Positions 7,120-16,458 of a stretch of 25,224 nucleotides of DNA are shown here, piece by piece. Both the position numbers and the translations under genes were made by a program. This DNA comes from Saprospiraceae bacterium (lineage in GTDB: Bacteria > Bacteroidota > Bacteroidia > Chitinophagales > Saprospiraceae), in assembly GCA_007125435.1 (NCBI GenBank), contig SLDF01000387.1, forward strand, positions 1 to 25,224, read 5' to 3'. The stretch's first letter is position 1; each line of letters begins with the position of its first letter. The notes under the pieces are model-generated. The model was not told where the DNA came from. It worked only from the letters and a program-made list of their open reading frames with translations, and ran no database searches.

Positions 7120-8898
7120 ATGATAAAGACAGAAGAACAATACAAGGTCATCGGAAAAGTGAAAGGCATCATAGCCAATCTCATCATAGGCTATGTGAAG
7201 GATGGGCACGTCTCGCAAAACGAGATCTGCTATATAGGTCTGGGAGAGCAGCGCTTACTGGGAGAGGTCATCAAGGTGCAGGGCGAAGAAATATTCATAC
7301 AGTGTTTTGAAAGTACTAGAGGGCTGCGCATAGATGATAAGATCTACTTCACCGGTAGTATGCTGGAAGTCACGCTGGGGCCCGGTCTGCTCAGCAAGAT
7401 ATACGACGGTCTTCAAAACGACCTCAATAAGATGACTACCCTCTTTCTGAATCGCGGCGAGCAAAGTCCTTCGCTAGAGATGGACTCCATATGGAAATTT
7501 CACCCAACAGCAAAAATCGGTGATAAGGTCGAAGCAGGTAGCTGGCTGGGCTATGTCAACGAGAATGCCATGAAACATCAGATCATGGTGCCATTTACAC
7601 TGGAGGGGTCGTGGAAGGTCGAGCGTATCGTCACGCAGGATAACTACACACTGAAAGACACCATAGCCACACTGACCAATGACAACGGCGATAAGCACAA
7701 CATCACCATGGTGCAGCGATGGCCCATAAAGATGGCAATAAGAAAATACAAAGAAAAGATAAGGCCATTCGCCATGCTGGAGACCGGTGTGCGCTGCATC
7801 GACGTACTAAATCCATTAGTAGAAGGAGGCACGGGATTCATACCCGGGCCATTCGGTACAGGCAAGACCGTACTGCAGCACGCCATATCCAAGCAGGCCT
7901 CTGCTGATGTCATTATTTTTGCGGCATGTGGTGAACGGGCTAATGAGATCGTAGAGGTATTCACGGAGTTTCCTAAGCTAGATGACCCACATACCGGCCG
8001 CAAGCTCATGGAGCGCACCATTATCATTGCCAATACTTCTAATATGCCAGTCGCTGCGAGGGAGGCTTCAGTGTATACAGCGATGACGATTGCAGAGTAT
8101 TTTAGGCAGATGGGGCTGAAGGTGCTTCTATTGGCGGACTCGACGTCGAGATGGGCGCAGGCTCTGAGAGAGATCAGTAATCGACTGGAGGAATTACCCG
8201 GACCTGACGCCTTTCCTATGGATCTGAGCGCTGTGATTGCGAGCTTCTATGCCAGAGCCGGCTATGTCCACCTGAATAATGGCGAGACGGGATCCATCAC
8301 ATTTCTGGGTACGGTCTCGCCGAGTGGTGGTAACCTCAAAGAGCCTGTCACCGAAGCGACGAAGAAAACTGCCAGATGCTTCTATGCCCTATCGCAAAAG
8401 AGAGCCGACCAAAAGCGCTATCCGGCTGTAGATCCGGTTGACAGTTATTCTAAATATCTGGAATATCCGGAGGTCAAGAAATATCTAGCTGACAATATTT
8501 CAACCAGTTGGTCAGAAATGGTCAATCAAGCCAGAAATGCCCTGAAAAGAGGTCAGGAAGTCAGAGATCAGATCAATATCCTTGGCGATGACGGCGTGCC
8601 AATCGAGTACCATATAGAATATTGGAAGGCAGAGCTCATTGACTTCATCATATTGCAGCAGGATGCCTTTGATGATATAGATGCTATGACGCCAATCAAG
8701 CGTCAAAAATTCATGTTTGAATACATTCTCAATATTTATGAAAAAGATTTTGAGTTCGACCACTATGAGGAAATATCCGGTTATTTCAAGCGGATCATTA
8801 ATAAGCTGAGGCAATTGAATTACTCTGAATTTGAATCAAATGAGTTTGACACCAGACTCAAGGAAGCCAATGACATCATTGCTGAAAAAAGAAATTAA
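7120..8898 (+). CDS. atpA: V-type ATPase catalytic subunit A
   Basis: At 592 residues it has the usual length. The P-loop GPFGTGKT lies at 243-250 (catalytic Lys249), the catalytic Glu272 in CGER, and the Walker B-like stretch KVLLLADSTSRWAQALRE at about 334-351. The extra domain of about 90 residues before the P-loop (about 112-200), absent from F-type beta subunits, marks it as V/A-type. SPSGGN and PVTEATK.TARCFYALSQKRA are also present. It hydrolyses or makes ATP in the soluble V1 head, three copies alternating with subunit B. The next gene starts 6 nt after its stop. All key residues are intact. Confidence 0.98.
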   Translation: MIKTEEQYKVIGKVKGIIANLIIGYVKDGHVSQNEICYIGLGEQRLLGEVIKVQGEEIFIQCFESTRGLRIDDKIYFTGSMLEVTLGPGLLSKIYDGLQNDLNKMTTLFLNRGEQSPSLEMDSIWKFHPTAKIGDKVEAGSWLGYVNENAMKHQIMVPFTLEGSWKVERIVTQDNYTLKDTIATLTNDNGDKHNITMVQRWPIKMAIRKYKEKIRPFAMLETGVRCIDVLNPLVEGGTGFIPGPFGTGKTVLQHAISKQASADVIIFAACGERANEIVEVFTEFPKLDDPHTGRKLMERTIIIANTSNMPVAAREASVYTAMTIAEYFRQMGLKVLLLADSTSRWAQALREISNRLEELPGPDAFPMDLSAVIASFYARAGYVHLNNGETGSITFLGTVSPSGGNLKEPVTEATKKTARCFYALSQKRADQKRYPAVDPVDSYSKYLEYPEVKKYLADNISTSWSEMVNQARNALKRGQEVRDQINILGDDGVPIEYHIEYWKAELIDFIILQQDAFDDIDAMTPIKRQKFMFEYILNIYEKDFEFDHYEEISGYFKRIINKLRQLNYSEFESNEFDTRLKEANDIIAEKRN

Positions 8899-8904
8899 TA
8901 CCAT

Positions 8905-10242
8905 ATGACTGTTCAAGCATTTCAACCCATATTTAGTCAAATCGTAAGGATTAACAAGGCCACCTGTGAGATAAGAGCCAAAAATGCCTCATACGAAGAA
9001 ATGGCTGTCATCAATGGTCGACTGGCGCAGGTTGTCAAAATCATAGGAGACCGTGTGACATTGCAGGTGTTTAGTGGTACCAATGGTATACCGACCAATG
9101 CAGAGGTCATCTTCCTGGGGCAGGCGCCCACGCTGAAAGTCAGCAAAGAACTGATCGGCCGATTTTTCAATGGCTATGGCAAGCCCATCGATGGAGGGCC
9201 TGAGGTAGAAGGACGAGAAGTCGTAGTCGGCGGACCATCCGTCAATCCTACGAAGCGGCAGCAGCCCAGTGAAATACTTCCAACGGGTATAGCGGGCATT
9301 GACCTAAACAATACACTAGTGACCGGTCAGAAAATTCCATTTTTTGCCGATTCAGACCAACCATACAATCAAGTGATGGCCGACATAGCGCTGAGAGCCG
9401 ATGTAGACCGGATCATTTTAGGCGGTATCGGACTCAATTATGACGACTATCTTTTCTTTAAGAATCTCTTTGAAGGCGCAGGAGCGCTTGATAAGATAGT
9501 ATCCTTCATCAATACGACAGAGGACTCGAGTATCGAGGGACTTTTGATACCGGATATGGCGCTGGCTGCTGCGGAGTATTTTGCCGTGGATCACAACGAA
9601 AAAGTACTGGTTTTGCTATCTGATATGACCTTGTACTGCGATGCACTGAGTATAGTCAGTAACAATATGGACCAAATATCCTCCAAAGACAATATGCCGG
9701 CATCACTATACAGCGATCTGGCAAGGCACTATGAAAAAGCCGTGCAACTACCTAGTGGCGGATCTATCACCATCATGGCGGTGACCACTCTCTCGGGAGG
9801 CGATATCACTCATGCCATTCCCGACAATACAGGGTATATCACAGAGGGGCAGTTGTTTCTCAGACGTGATACTGATATTGCTAAGACCATTGTCGATCCA
9901 TTCAGAAGTCTATCTCGACTCAAGCATTTGGTTGTCGGTAAAAAAACCAGAGAAGATCATCCACAAGTGATGAATACGGCAGTGCGACTCTACAGCGACG
10001 CCGCCAATGCCAAGACAAAAATGGAGAATGGCTTTGACTTAAGCGACTACGACGAGCGCTGCCTGGGTTATGCTAAAGAATACGCTCGGGAATTACTTGC
10101 CATAGATATCAATATTGATATCACGCAGATGTTAGATACGACATGGAAGCTATTGGCCAAGTACTTTAGAGAAGAAGAATTGGCAATGAAAAGAGATTTG
10201 CTGGATAAGTACTGGGCACCATTAGAGAAAACACAAGCATAA
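8905..10242 (+). CDS. atpB: V-type ATPase regulatory subunit B
   Basis: The 445-residue protein has the B-subunit fold order: N-terminal beta barrel, then the nucleotide-binding core without a proper P-loop (IPFFADSDQPYNQVMADIALRAD replaces it), and LLSDMTLYCDALSIVSN at the Walker B position. LPSGGSITIMAVTTLSGGDITHAIPDNTGYITEGQ is the characteristic A/B interface region. B alternates with A in the head and shapes the catalytic sites without hydrolysing ATP itself. It lies 6 nt after subunit A and 2 nt before subunit D. Slightly shorter than the approximately 460 residues common in archaeal relatives, which is unremarkable. Confidence 0.97.
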   Translation: MTVQAFQPIFSQIVRINKATCEIRAKNASYEEMAVINGRLAQVVKIIGDRVTLQVFSGTNGIPTNAEVIFLGQAPTLKVSKELIGRFFNGYGKPIDGGPEVEGREVVVGGPSVNPTKRQQPSEILPTGIAGIDLNNTLVTGQKIPFFADSDQPYNQVMADIALRADVDRIILGGIGLNYDDYLFFKNLFEGAGALDKIVSFINTTEDSSIEGLLIPDMALAAAEYFAVDHNEKVLVLLSDMTLYCDALSIVSNNMDQISSKDNMPASLYSDLARHYEKAVQLPSGGSITIMAVTTLSGGDITHAIPDNTGYITEGQLFLRRDTDIAKTIVDPFRSLSRLKHLVVGKKTREDHPQVMNTAVRLYSDAANAKTKMENGFDLSDYDERCLGYAKEYARELLAIDINIDITQMLDTTWKLLAKYFREEELAMKRDLLDKYWAPLEKTQA

Positions 10243-10244
10243 AC

Positions 10245-10844
10245 ATGGCACTCCAATTTAAATATAATAAAAGCGAATGGCATGAACTCAATAAGCAATT
10301 AAAGATGCGAGTCTCTGCCCTTCCGACGCTAAAGTCCAAGGAGTCAGCGCTTCGCCTCGAAGTCAAGAAGGTGAGACGTCAAGCAGAAGACTATGATCGT
10401 CAGCTCAGGGAAATGAAAAAATCCATCAAAGATATGGTTAGACTTTGGGTGGAGTTTAACGGACGCTTCATCAAAATAGAAGAAGTCGTATACGACACCA
10501 AGACCATCGCCGGCGTAAAAATACCGGTGCTCAATCGATTTGAATTTGACATCACCAATATTTGCCAGTTCAATCACCCGGACTGGTTTTTGGACGGGAT
10601 TCACATCCTTAAAGAATTAACAAGACTATCGTTGCTGAGAGATATCAACTGGAAGTCCATGGAGATCCTGGAATATGCACGCAAGAAAACAACGCAAAAG
10701 GTCAATCTCTATGAAAAGGTCCAAATACCCGAACACCAGGAAGCCATGAGAAAGATAAAACGCTATCTGGAGGACGAGGAAAACCTGAGCAAATCAGCAC
10801 AAAAGATTTTGAAAAGAAAAAAAGAGGAGGCAATAGAGCTATGA
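10245..10844 (+). CDS. atpD: V-type ATPase subunit D (central shaft)
   Basis: This 199-residue, Lys/Glu/Arg-rich protein has long N- and C-terminal helices (KYNKSEWHELNKQLKMRVSALPTLKSKESALRLEVK..., and ...EAMRKIKRYLEDEENLSKSAQKILKRKKEEA) that would form the antiparallel coiled coil of the rotating central shaft, with a short globular middle. The LPTLKSKESAL stretch resembles the conserved L.LLK.KRD.L region of D subunits. The last four bases of the frame overlap the next start (ATGA). Partner F, which normally sits beside D, is not seen in the operon. Confidence 0.93.
   Translation: MALQFKYNKSEWHELNKQLKMRVSALPTLKSKESALRLEVKKVRRQAEDYDRQLREMKKSIKDMVRLWVEFNGRFIKIEEVVYDTKTIAGVKIPVLNRFEFDITNICQFNHPDWFLDGIHILKELTRLSLLRDINWKSMEILEYARKKTTQKVNLYEKVQIPEHQEAMRKIKRYLEDEENLSKSAQKILKRKKEEAIEL
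10824..10830 (+). promoter_or_regulatory. Shine-Dalgarno-like GAGGAGG before subunit I
   Basis: GAGGAGG lies 10 nt upstream of the ATG at 10841, within the last codons of subunit D. Such a clear ribosome-binding site is unusual in this window, where most genes have A-rich leaders instead. It supports 10841 as the start rather than the internal ATG at 10853. Confidence 0.5.
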
Positions 10845-12622
10845 TTGTACCCATGTCAAAATATACATTCATCATCCATCACAGTGAACGCCAACAGTTC
10901 ATAGAAGACTTGATGGATCTTGGCGTAGTGCATGTACAGTCAACAGATGACGGCTTGACCGACCAGCATGATTCGCTACTTGCTCAGATAAAAATAATGG
11001 AAAAGATCATCAGGGACTTTGATGAGCGCCTTGAGAGACATGGCTACGAGCATCAGGAACTTCCGCCCTCCCCCCTTCCTGACAATGAAGACTTGATCAA
11101 ACTGCTTAAAGAAAAGACCGCACTAGAGCATAAGGTGTCGACATTAAAAGATGAGGTGCAAGTCTTGACGCCCTGGGGCAACTTTGATTGGTCGCGTATC
11201 AACACCTTAGAAGAAAAGACAGGGCTAAATATCAGATTCTACCAATATCCCAAGAGAAGCTTCAAAAAACGGTGGCAAGACGAGTACCGCATCAAAGTCG
11301 TCAACAAGGATGATCAAAACATCTATTTCATGGCTTTTGCACTGAGAGAAACCCCAGAGTTTCCTGTCGTGCCTATGAATCTTCCAGGGAAGTCATTGGA
11401 AGCACTTAAAAAAGAGCTTAGTGAAAAACAAGAGGAATTAAAATCCATAGAAGGTCAACTGGATCAATATGCCCTGACCGGAATGGAGGAGGTCACGGAT
11501 AGACTGCTCAAAGTCGAAGATCAGCTTACCTTCTACGAGACCTATCAACAGCTCCATGAGGAGAAAGATGGACATCTGTACACTGTATCAGGCTACTGTC
11601 CTTCGACTAAAAAAGACGGGCTCCTCACCTATCTCAAGGATAAGAAAGTGGTCTACATAGAGTACAACAGAGACGATGTAAAGGACGCCCCTGTACTGTT
11701 AAAAAACAATCGGTTCAACAGGCTATTTGAGCCGATTGGCAATTTATTTTCATTGCCGTCTTACAGTGAGATGGATATGACCCTCTTTTTTGCGCCATTT
11801 TTCTTTTTGTTTTTTGGTTTCTGCCTGGGTGATGCAGGCTATGGTCTTATATTGCTTGTGGCGGGTACGATAGCCAAGTATTATTATGACTCTTACCGTG
11901 ACGCTATGTCACTGTTACAGTTATTTGGCATTTCAACAGCTATCATAGGTTTTTTCTCAGGTACATTCTTTGGATTAGAGTTAGTAGAGTTGGAGAGTAT
12001 GGAAGCGTTCAAATCCTACTTCCTGAGTCGCGATGAATTGTTCAATATCGCATTAATTATTGGCTTTGTACAGATACTATTCGGACTGGCACTAAATGCC
12101 TATAAGCGATACATATTTCAGAGTTGGAAAGCCGCTATGTCGCGTATTGGGTGGATGTTTTTATTGGTCTCCCTAGTAGATATCTACATTACATCGTGGA
12201 TGGCGCCGTATAGCACCTATGTGCTCTGGTTGGCTTTGGCATTGATCATATTCTTTGGTGCACCGGAGAAAGGCTGGGTCAAGTCCATTGGTCTGGGTCT
12301 GGTTGACTTATACAATATCACTGGCATACTGGGAGACATACTCAGCTATATCAGGCTGTTTGCGCTTGGAGTCAGTAGTGCTATACTTGGTCTGGTGATC
12401 AACAGTATTGCCATGGAGGCAAGGGGGATACCTTATGCCGGTTTCGTTGTATTTTTACTTATACTTATCGTTGGTCACACGGCTAATTTAGCCTTAGCAG
12501 GGCTCAGTGCTTTTGTGCATCCCATGAGGCTAACCTTTGTTGAGTTTTATAAAAATGCAGGATTTGATGGAGGTGGTAAAGCGTATAATCCAATTAAAAG
12601 ACATTTAAATCATAAATCATAA
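10841..12622 (+). CDS. atpI: V-type ATPase subunit I (membrane stator, a-subunit)
   Basis: The 593-residue protein has a cytoplasmic coiled-coil half (1 to about 300) and a membrane half with about seven or eight hydrophobic helices (about 305-575). The essential Arg of the proton/sodium path is Arg505 in SYIRLFALGV, equivalent to the Arg of the SYLRLWAL motif in eukaryotic a-subunits. HTANLALAGLSAFVHPMRL follows in the last helix. It couples ion entry and exit to rotation of the K ring and anchors the stalk. The start ATG overlaps the D stop. A strong GAGGAGG about 10 nt upstream supports this start; an internal ATG at 10853 is the alternative. Confidence 0.96.
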   Translation: MIVPMSKYTFIIHHSERQQFIEDLMDLGVVHVQSTDDGLTDQHDSLLAQIKIMEKIIRDFDERLERHGYEHQELPPSPLPDNEDLIKLLKEKTALEHKVSTLKDEVQVLTPWGNFDWSRINTLEEKTGLNIRFYQYPKRSFKKRWQDEYRIKVVNKDDQNIYFMAFALRETPEFPVVPMNLPGKSLEALKKELSEKQEELKSIEGQLDQYALTGMEEVTDRLLKVEDQLTFYETYQQLHEEKDGHLYTVSGYCPSTKKDGLLTYLKDKKVVYIEYNRDDVKDAPVLLKNNRFNRLFEPIGNLFSLPSYSEMDMTLFFAPFFFLFFGFCLGDAGYGLILLVAGTIAKYYYDSYRDAMSLLQLFGISTAIIGFFSGTFFGLELVELESMEAFKSYFLSRDELFNIALIIGFVQILFGLALNAYKRYIFQSWKAAMSRIGWMFLLVSLVDIYITSWMAPYSTYVLWLALALIIFFGAPEKGWVKSIGLGLVDLYNITGILGDILSYIRLFALGVSSAILGLVINSIAMEARGIPYAGFVVFLLILIVGHTANLALAGLSAFVHPMRLTFVEFYKNAGFDGGGKAYNPIKRHLNHKS

Positions 12623-12635
12623 AATTACAATAGAT

Positions 12636-13085
12636 ATGGAGATTGTTATCGCATATATTGGTTTAGGCATTATGGTATTCCTTTCTGGAGTAGGTAGCGC
12701 CATTGGAGTCTCACTAGGAGGACAAGCAGCAGTCGGTGCGCTCAAGCGCCGAGACGATGCTTTTGGTAACTATATGATATTGAGTGCCCTACCCGGCACG
12801 CAAGGTCTGTATGGGTTTGCCGGTTTTTTCTTCATCAACATTTCAGGTGCCATAAGCGCTGACATTACTATGTTTCAGGCAGGTGCTATTCTTGGTGCAG
12901 GGATTATGCTTGGAGGCGTATCGCTGCTTAGTGCCATGCAACAAGGTAAAATATGTGCAGGAGGGGTCAACGCCATTGCCGGCGGACACGACGTATTTGG
13001 TAAGACCATCGTTTTGGCTGTTTTTCCTGAGTTGTATGCCATCATTGCCTTTGCAGCCATGTTCTTGATCAGCCAGTCTCTATAG
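12636..13085 (+). CDS. atpK: V-type ATPase proteolipid subunit K (rotor ring), Na+-type ligands
   Basis: The 149-residue, strongly hydrophobic protein has four membrane helices arranged as two hairpins, like the duplicated V-type proteolipid. The ion-carrying carboxylate is Glu132 in FPELYAII (fourth helix); the first hairpin has Gln56 in LPGTQGLYGF at the matching place, so each subunit carries one ion. Leu52, Thr55, Gln56, Gln103 (QQGK) and Glu132 match the Na+ ligands I recall from the Enterococcus hirae NtpK ring (Leu61, Thr64, Gln65, Gln110, Glu139). Sodium rather than proton transport is thus likely, though not proven by sequence. It is the last gene of the operon, 13 nt after subunit I. 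Confidence 0.96.
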   Translation: MEIVIAYIGLGIMVFLSGVGSAIGVSLGGQAAVGALKRRDDAFGNYMILSALPGTQGLYGFAGFFFINISGAISADITMFQAGAILGAGIMLGGVSLLSAMQQGKICAGGVNAIAGGHDVFGKTIVLAVFPELYAIIAFAAMFLISQSL

Positions 13086-13548
13086 ATTGAAATAGATTTT
13101 TACAGCGCTTGCCTATCTACCGTTTTGTTCTTAGGTTATCTCTAAAAACATATGGTAGATAGGCGACTATGTATGATTTTCATACCTTTCTTTCTACCAA
13201 TATATTGTGTCTGATCTGAACATGGGTATAGTGCCGGTAGAGTTCATTGGTTAAACCTATAGTTCGCATTCAATTTGTGTTATAGTTACCCCTACTTTAT
13301 ATCATATTGCGATAAATCTGCCCCCCATAAACCTTCATTTTTCCATCATTTTCCTCCAAGTCTGTCCGGAATTATCGGTTTTCTTACTATTTTTGTAAGG
13401 ACACAATGTGATAGGTGCTGTGGTACTGCGTCTAATCAGTCCAAGGCTGGTTTAAATCTGACAATTTACAAACCGCTCAGTATTACTGCAAAAAAATCAC
13501 AAGGCGCTCACCATTATTAAGATAAATATTAACGAAAAAAAAGCATAT
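13086..13548. other. Intergenic region after V-ATPase operon
   Basis: These 463 nt hold the end of the ATPase transcript and the leader of the protease gene. Two hairpins lie close to the operon end (see next entry). The 81-codon open frame at 13275-13520 has unlikely composition, no family resemblance and no leader, and is not called. TATTTTTG at 13388-13395 fits the Bacteroidota -7 box TAnnTTTG, but no good -33 TTTG lies 19-21 nt upstream. The last 40 nt before the protease ATG are very A-rich. Confidence 0.5.
13111..13185 (+). terminator. Possible double-hairpin terminator of the V-ATPase operon
   Basis: A perfect 11-bp inverted repeat, GCCTATCTACC (13111-13121) and GGTAGATAGGC (13154-13164), encloses a 32-nt loop. 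Next comes GTATGA-TTT-TCATAC (13171-13185), followed by the pyrimidine run CTTTCTTTCT. Position 25 nt after the last ATPase gene fits transcription termination or 3' protection. The first stem has no T-run directly behind it, so this is not a textbook terminator; a regulator-binding palindrome is the alternative. Confidence 0.5.
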
Positions 13549-15762
13549 ATGACCTTCTCACGTTTTACTTCGGCTCTTTTCATACTTTCTAGTTCATTTC
13601 TTCTTTTTTCGACAGAGGTATTTTCTCAGGCAGCCATGAATCTCGGCGCTAAAAAACTGGTTCGAGAGTTATCTCAGGATCGCAGCACTCAGATCACCTA
13701 TGGCAGCGAGCTACAAGAGCATTATGACCTGATCAAGTCAGAAACCGGAGACTGGAGTATTGGTGTATTGGCCATAGTCGATGAAGAGCTATTTGACGAA
13801 AGCAGTATCAGTCGACTGGGACTGAAAAATGATACTCGCTTAAGAGACCTTTGGACCTTTCGTGTACCGGTATCTAGATTTGAGGAATTTCGCGATACCC
13901 CAGGGTTATTATACATAGAAGTGAATGAGCCCGTGGAGCCGGACTTGCAACTCGCCACTATTGACTCACGGACAGATAGTGTCAACAATGGTCTGGGACT
14001 TCCTAGAGCATTTAAGGGCGATAGCGTCATCATTGCTGTTATTGACTGGGGATTTGATTATACACATCCTGTTTTTTACGACTCATCTTTGACAGAGTTA
14101 AGGATCAGCCGTGCCTGGGATCAAAACAAGCTGAGCGGTCCGGCGCCTGACGGTTATTCATTTGGTACAGAGTATGTTGGCATGGATCAGCTTCTGGCCG
14201 GTGAAGCAGACACTCTCTATGTTTTCGGGCCATCATCGCATGGTACGCATGTGGCCGGCATAGCTGGTGGTAATGGCGGGGGGACTGTGCACAGAGGAGC
14301 GGCACCCAATGCAGAATTGATCATGATATCGCTCCGCAGGGATGGGCCATCCTTAGTAGATGCATTTCAGTATGTGGCAGATTATGCCGCTTCAGTTGGC
14401 AAGCCATTTGTCGTTAATATGAGCTTTGGTAGCCATCTCGGACCACATGATGGCTCATCGCTTAAAAACTACGGCATAGACATGCTCAGTGGCCCCGGTC
14501 GTATATTTGTAGGCTCAGCAGGTAATAATGGTACAGATGCATTCCACCTCGATATGAATTTTTTATCAGCTCCCGGTGATACCATGTATACCGTCGTGAC
14601 TTTTGGCACAGTTGCAGACATTTTTGGCCAGACCGTATCAATGTGGGGCTCAGAGAATAGCTCATTTGGCGCATCTATCCTATTGGTTGACAGCAATAAT
14701 GAAATCGTACATGCGACGCCATTTCATCTCACATCAGACGAGCCCTCCTTGGATACCACAGAGATGATTGGCGGACAAGAATTTAGATACATCTTAGAGT
14801 CAGACTATGGGCACTTCCTCAATGACAAGCCCAGCTTCCGATTTGAAATCAGAAATCAAACCCCTCACAAAGTCGTTCTCAAAGTCAGCTCCGAGGACAG
14901 TCACGTACACATGTGGAATTGCATGCGCCACAACCGAAGATTTACCAATTGGGGGCAACCCTTCACAGACGATTATCCGGGTGCAGTAGCAGGAGATATA
15001 CTCTACGGTGTCGGAGAGCCTGCCGGAGTCGGCAGAAATGTCATTACCGTTGGCTCATATGTGCGCACCACCGTCCTGCCCAATGGCAATGAGTTTGGTG
15101 GAGTACTCTCGCCGTTTTCCAGCTCAGGGCCTACAGTAGATGGTCGCGTCAAGCCATTCATCACTTCCACAGGCCACAACATCACATCCGCCGTTAATTC
15201 CTTTGACGAGTCGAACACCTCATTTGCAGTGACGACAGATTTTGAGGGTAAGACGTATGGGTTTAGAACATTTTCAGGTACATCCATGTCCGGTCCTATG
15301 GTTGCCGGCATAGTTGCACTCCTTCTCGAAGTCGACCCGCAGCTGAGCCATCACGACATCATGGATATCTTGAAAGAGACAGCTCGCCTAGACCAGCATA
15401 CCGGTGAATTACCTGAAGAGGGACATCTGCGCTGGGGACACGGTAAAGCCAATGCACTAGCCGCCATCCTCAGCATACTGGAAACCACATCTACCAACGA
15501 AAGGAACCTGGCGTTCAAATCGCTCAGCGTCTACCCCAATCCAGCAGTCGACGAGGTATTCATTCAGTGGGACGACCCCATAGCATCCAATGCCCTGATC
15601 AGCCTGTACGACATGGAAGGCAAGCTGATCATGTCCGAGAAGATACAGTCCGGCGACCCACAAATGCGCCTGGATGTCAGTCATCTGGCACCCGGCACAT
15701 ACATAATCAGCCTCAGCAATGGTCAGTCACTAGGCATGTCCAAAGTGATGATCAGCAGGTAG
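13549..15762 (+). CDS. Secreted subtilisin-like serine protease (S8) with T9SS sorting domain
   Basis: The 737-residue protein has a signal peptide (about 1-27), a propeptide-like region (about 30-150) and a subtilase domain with all catalytic residues in order: Asp166 (IAVIDWGFD), His231 (SSHGTHVAGIAGG), oxyanion Asn326 (SAGNNG) and Ser579 (GTSMSGPMVAG). About 250 residues lie between the Asn and Ser; a beta-rich insertion there is typical of the larger surface subtilases. The last 75 or so residues are a type A T9SS sorting domain (SVYPNPAVDEVFI ... LAPGTYIISL). It should be exported by Sec, then passed across the outer membrane by T9SS and released or lipid-anchored. It is a monocistronic gene with its own A-rich leader. 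Substrate is unknown. Confidence 0.95.
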   Translation: MTFSRFTSALFILSSSFLLFSTEVFSQAAMNLGAKKLVRELSQDRSTQITYGSELQEHYDLIKSETGDWSIGVLAIVDEELFDESSISRLGLKNDTRLRDLWTFRVPVSRFEEFRDTPGLLYIEVNEPVEPDLQLATIDSRTDSVNNGLGLPRAFKGDSVIIAVIDWGFDYTHPVFYDSSLTELRISRAWDQNKLSGPAPDGYSFGTEYVGMDQLLAGEADTLYVFGPSSHGTHVAGIAGGNGGGTVHRGAAPNAELIMISLRRDGPSLVDAFQYVADYAASVGKPFVVNMSFGSHLGPHDGSSLKNYGIDMLSGPGRIFVGSAGNNGTDAFHLDMNFLSAPGDTMYTVVTFGTVADIFGQTVSMWGSENSSFGASILLVDSNNEIVHATPFHLTSDEPSLDTTEMIGGQEFRYILESDYGHFLNDKPSFRFEIRNQTPHKVVLKVSSEDSHVHMWNCMRHNRRFTNWGQPFTDDYPGAVAGDILYGVGEPAGVGRNVITVGSYVRTTVLPNGNEFGGVLSPFSSSGPTVDGRVKPFITSTGHNITSAVNSFDESNTSFAVTTDFEGKTYGFRTFSGTSMSGPMVAGIVALLLEVDPQLSHHDIMDILKETARLDQHTGELPEEGHLRWGHGKANALAAILSILETTSTNERNLAFKSLSVYPNPAVDEVFIQWDDPIASNALISLYDMEGKLIMSEKIQSGDPQMRLDVSHLAPGTYIISLSNGQSLGMSKVMISR

Positions 15763-15806
15763 TAGGACGACCATATTTTATACCTTATTGGAAGGTTGTA
15801 GTTGGA

Positions 15807-16141
15807 TTTGAGCGTGCCCCCTTACTATCGTGCGGGGTCGGGCTATCCGTTTGTATTCCTGGCTGTCTCATGGGCAGTCACTAGCTGCTCTGTGGCTTCC
15901 TCCGGTCGCCCCTATCTCCATGTTCCTGCTTACCATTCGTCAGCCACTCATATCACTTCTATCCCTCACGCGGGAGAGAGTTTTTTTGCTTCAAGCTTCA
16001 AGCTGCTAGTTAGATGTATTTTGGTTATACCTGCGTTCGGCATACGCTTCACTCCGGCTGTTTAAGCAAACGTTCGGCTACCGCCTCCATTTGCTGTTTA
16101 TGCTACGAGCACTCCATGCTCTGCGCTGTTTAGGCTTGAAG
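15807..16141 (-). repeat. Compound structured element, left copy (contains core copy B)
   Basis: Read on the minus strand, it begins CTTCAAGCCTAAACAGCG (16141-16124). Two hairpin modules follow, separated by TAAACAGC at 16132-16125, 16100-16093 and 16064-16057: GAGCA/TGCTC and GCAAA/TTTGC with an inner GGC/GCC. Then comes a simple-repeat slot (AAGCTTGAAGC type, about 15990-16010). The core follows: ACTCTCTCCCGCGTGAGGGAT, ATATGAG, a variable arm with GGCTG/CAGCC pairing, and CGGATAGCCCGACCCC (15849-15834) with GGGGGCACGC near the end. GCGTG and CACGC can close the core with 5 bp. Confidence 0.65.
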
Positions 16142-16458
16142 AATGCTGGATGTTTTCAAATCATAAAGAACATTGCTATTAATCACCTCAAATATTACAA
16201 AGCAACTATCCCGATAACCAAGATCAAACAGCACGATCTGTGCACAATCGATTCCATGCCTACCCTAATCTTGTAAATCCTGATCACAAGGCGATTGAAA
16301 AAGGAAATACAAACACTCGAACACCAAAAATATAACTATCCCAATAATAAAGAAATAGGCAATAAGCAAAGGTCAAAGGACTAAAGGTCAGAAAGTCGAA
16401 AGTCGATGAGAGCCAATGTTTTTTTTGGTAAAAGGTAGAACGTAGAATGTATTAGTTA

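Noticed and set aside
13275..13520. 81-codon frame before the protease gene
   Set aside because: No family resemblance, unlikely composition, and it occupies the expected promoter region.
15802..16276. Two overlapping or adjacent plus-strand frames after the protease
   Set aside because: They cross the inverted structured element and hairpin modules; translations are repeat-derived.
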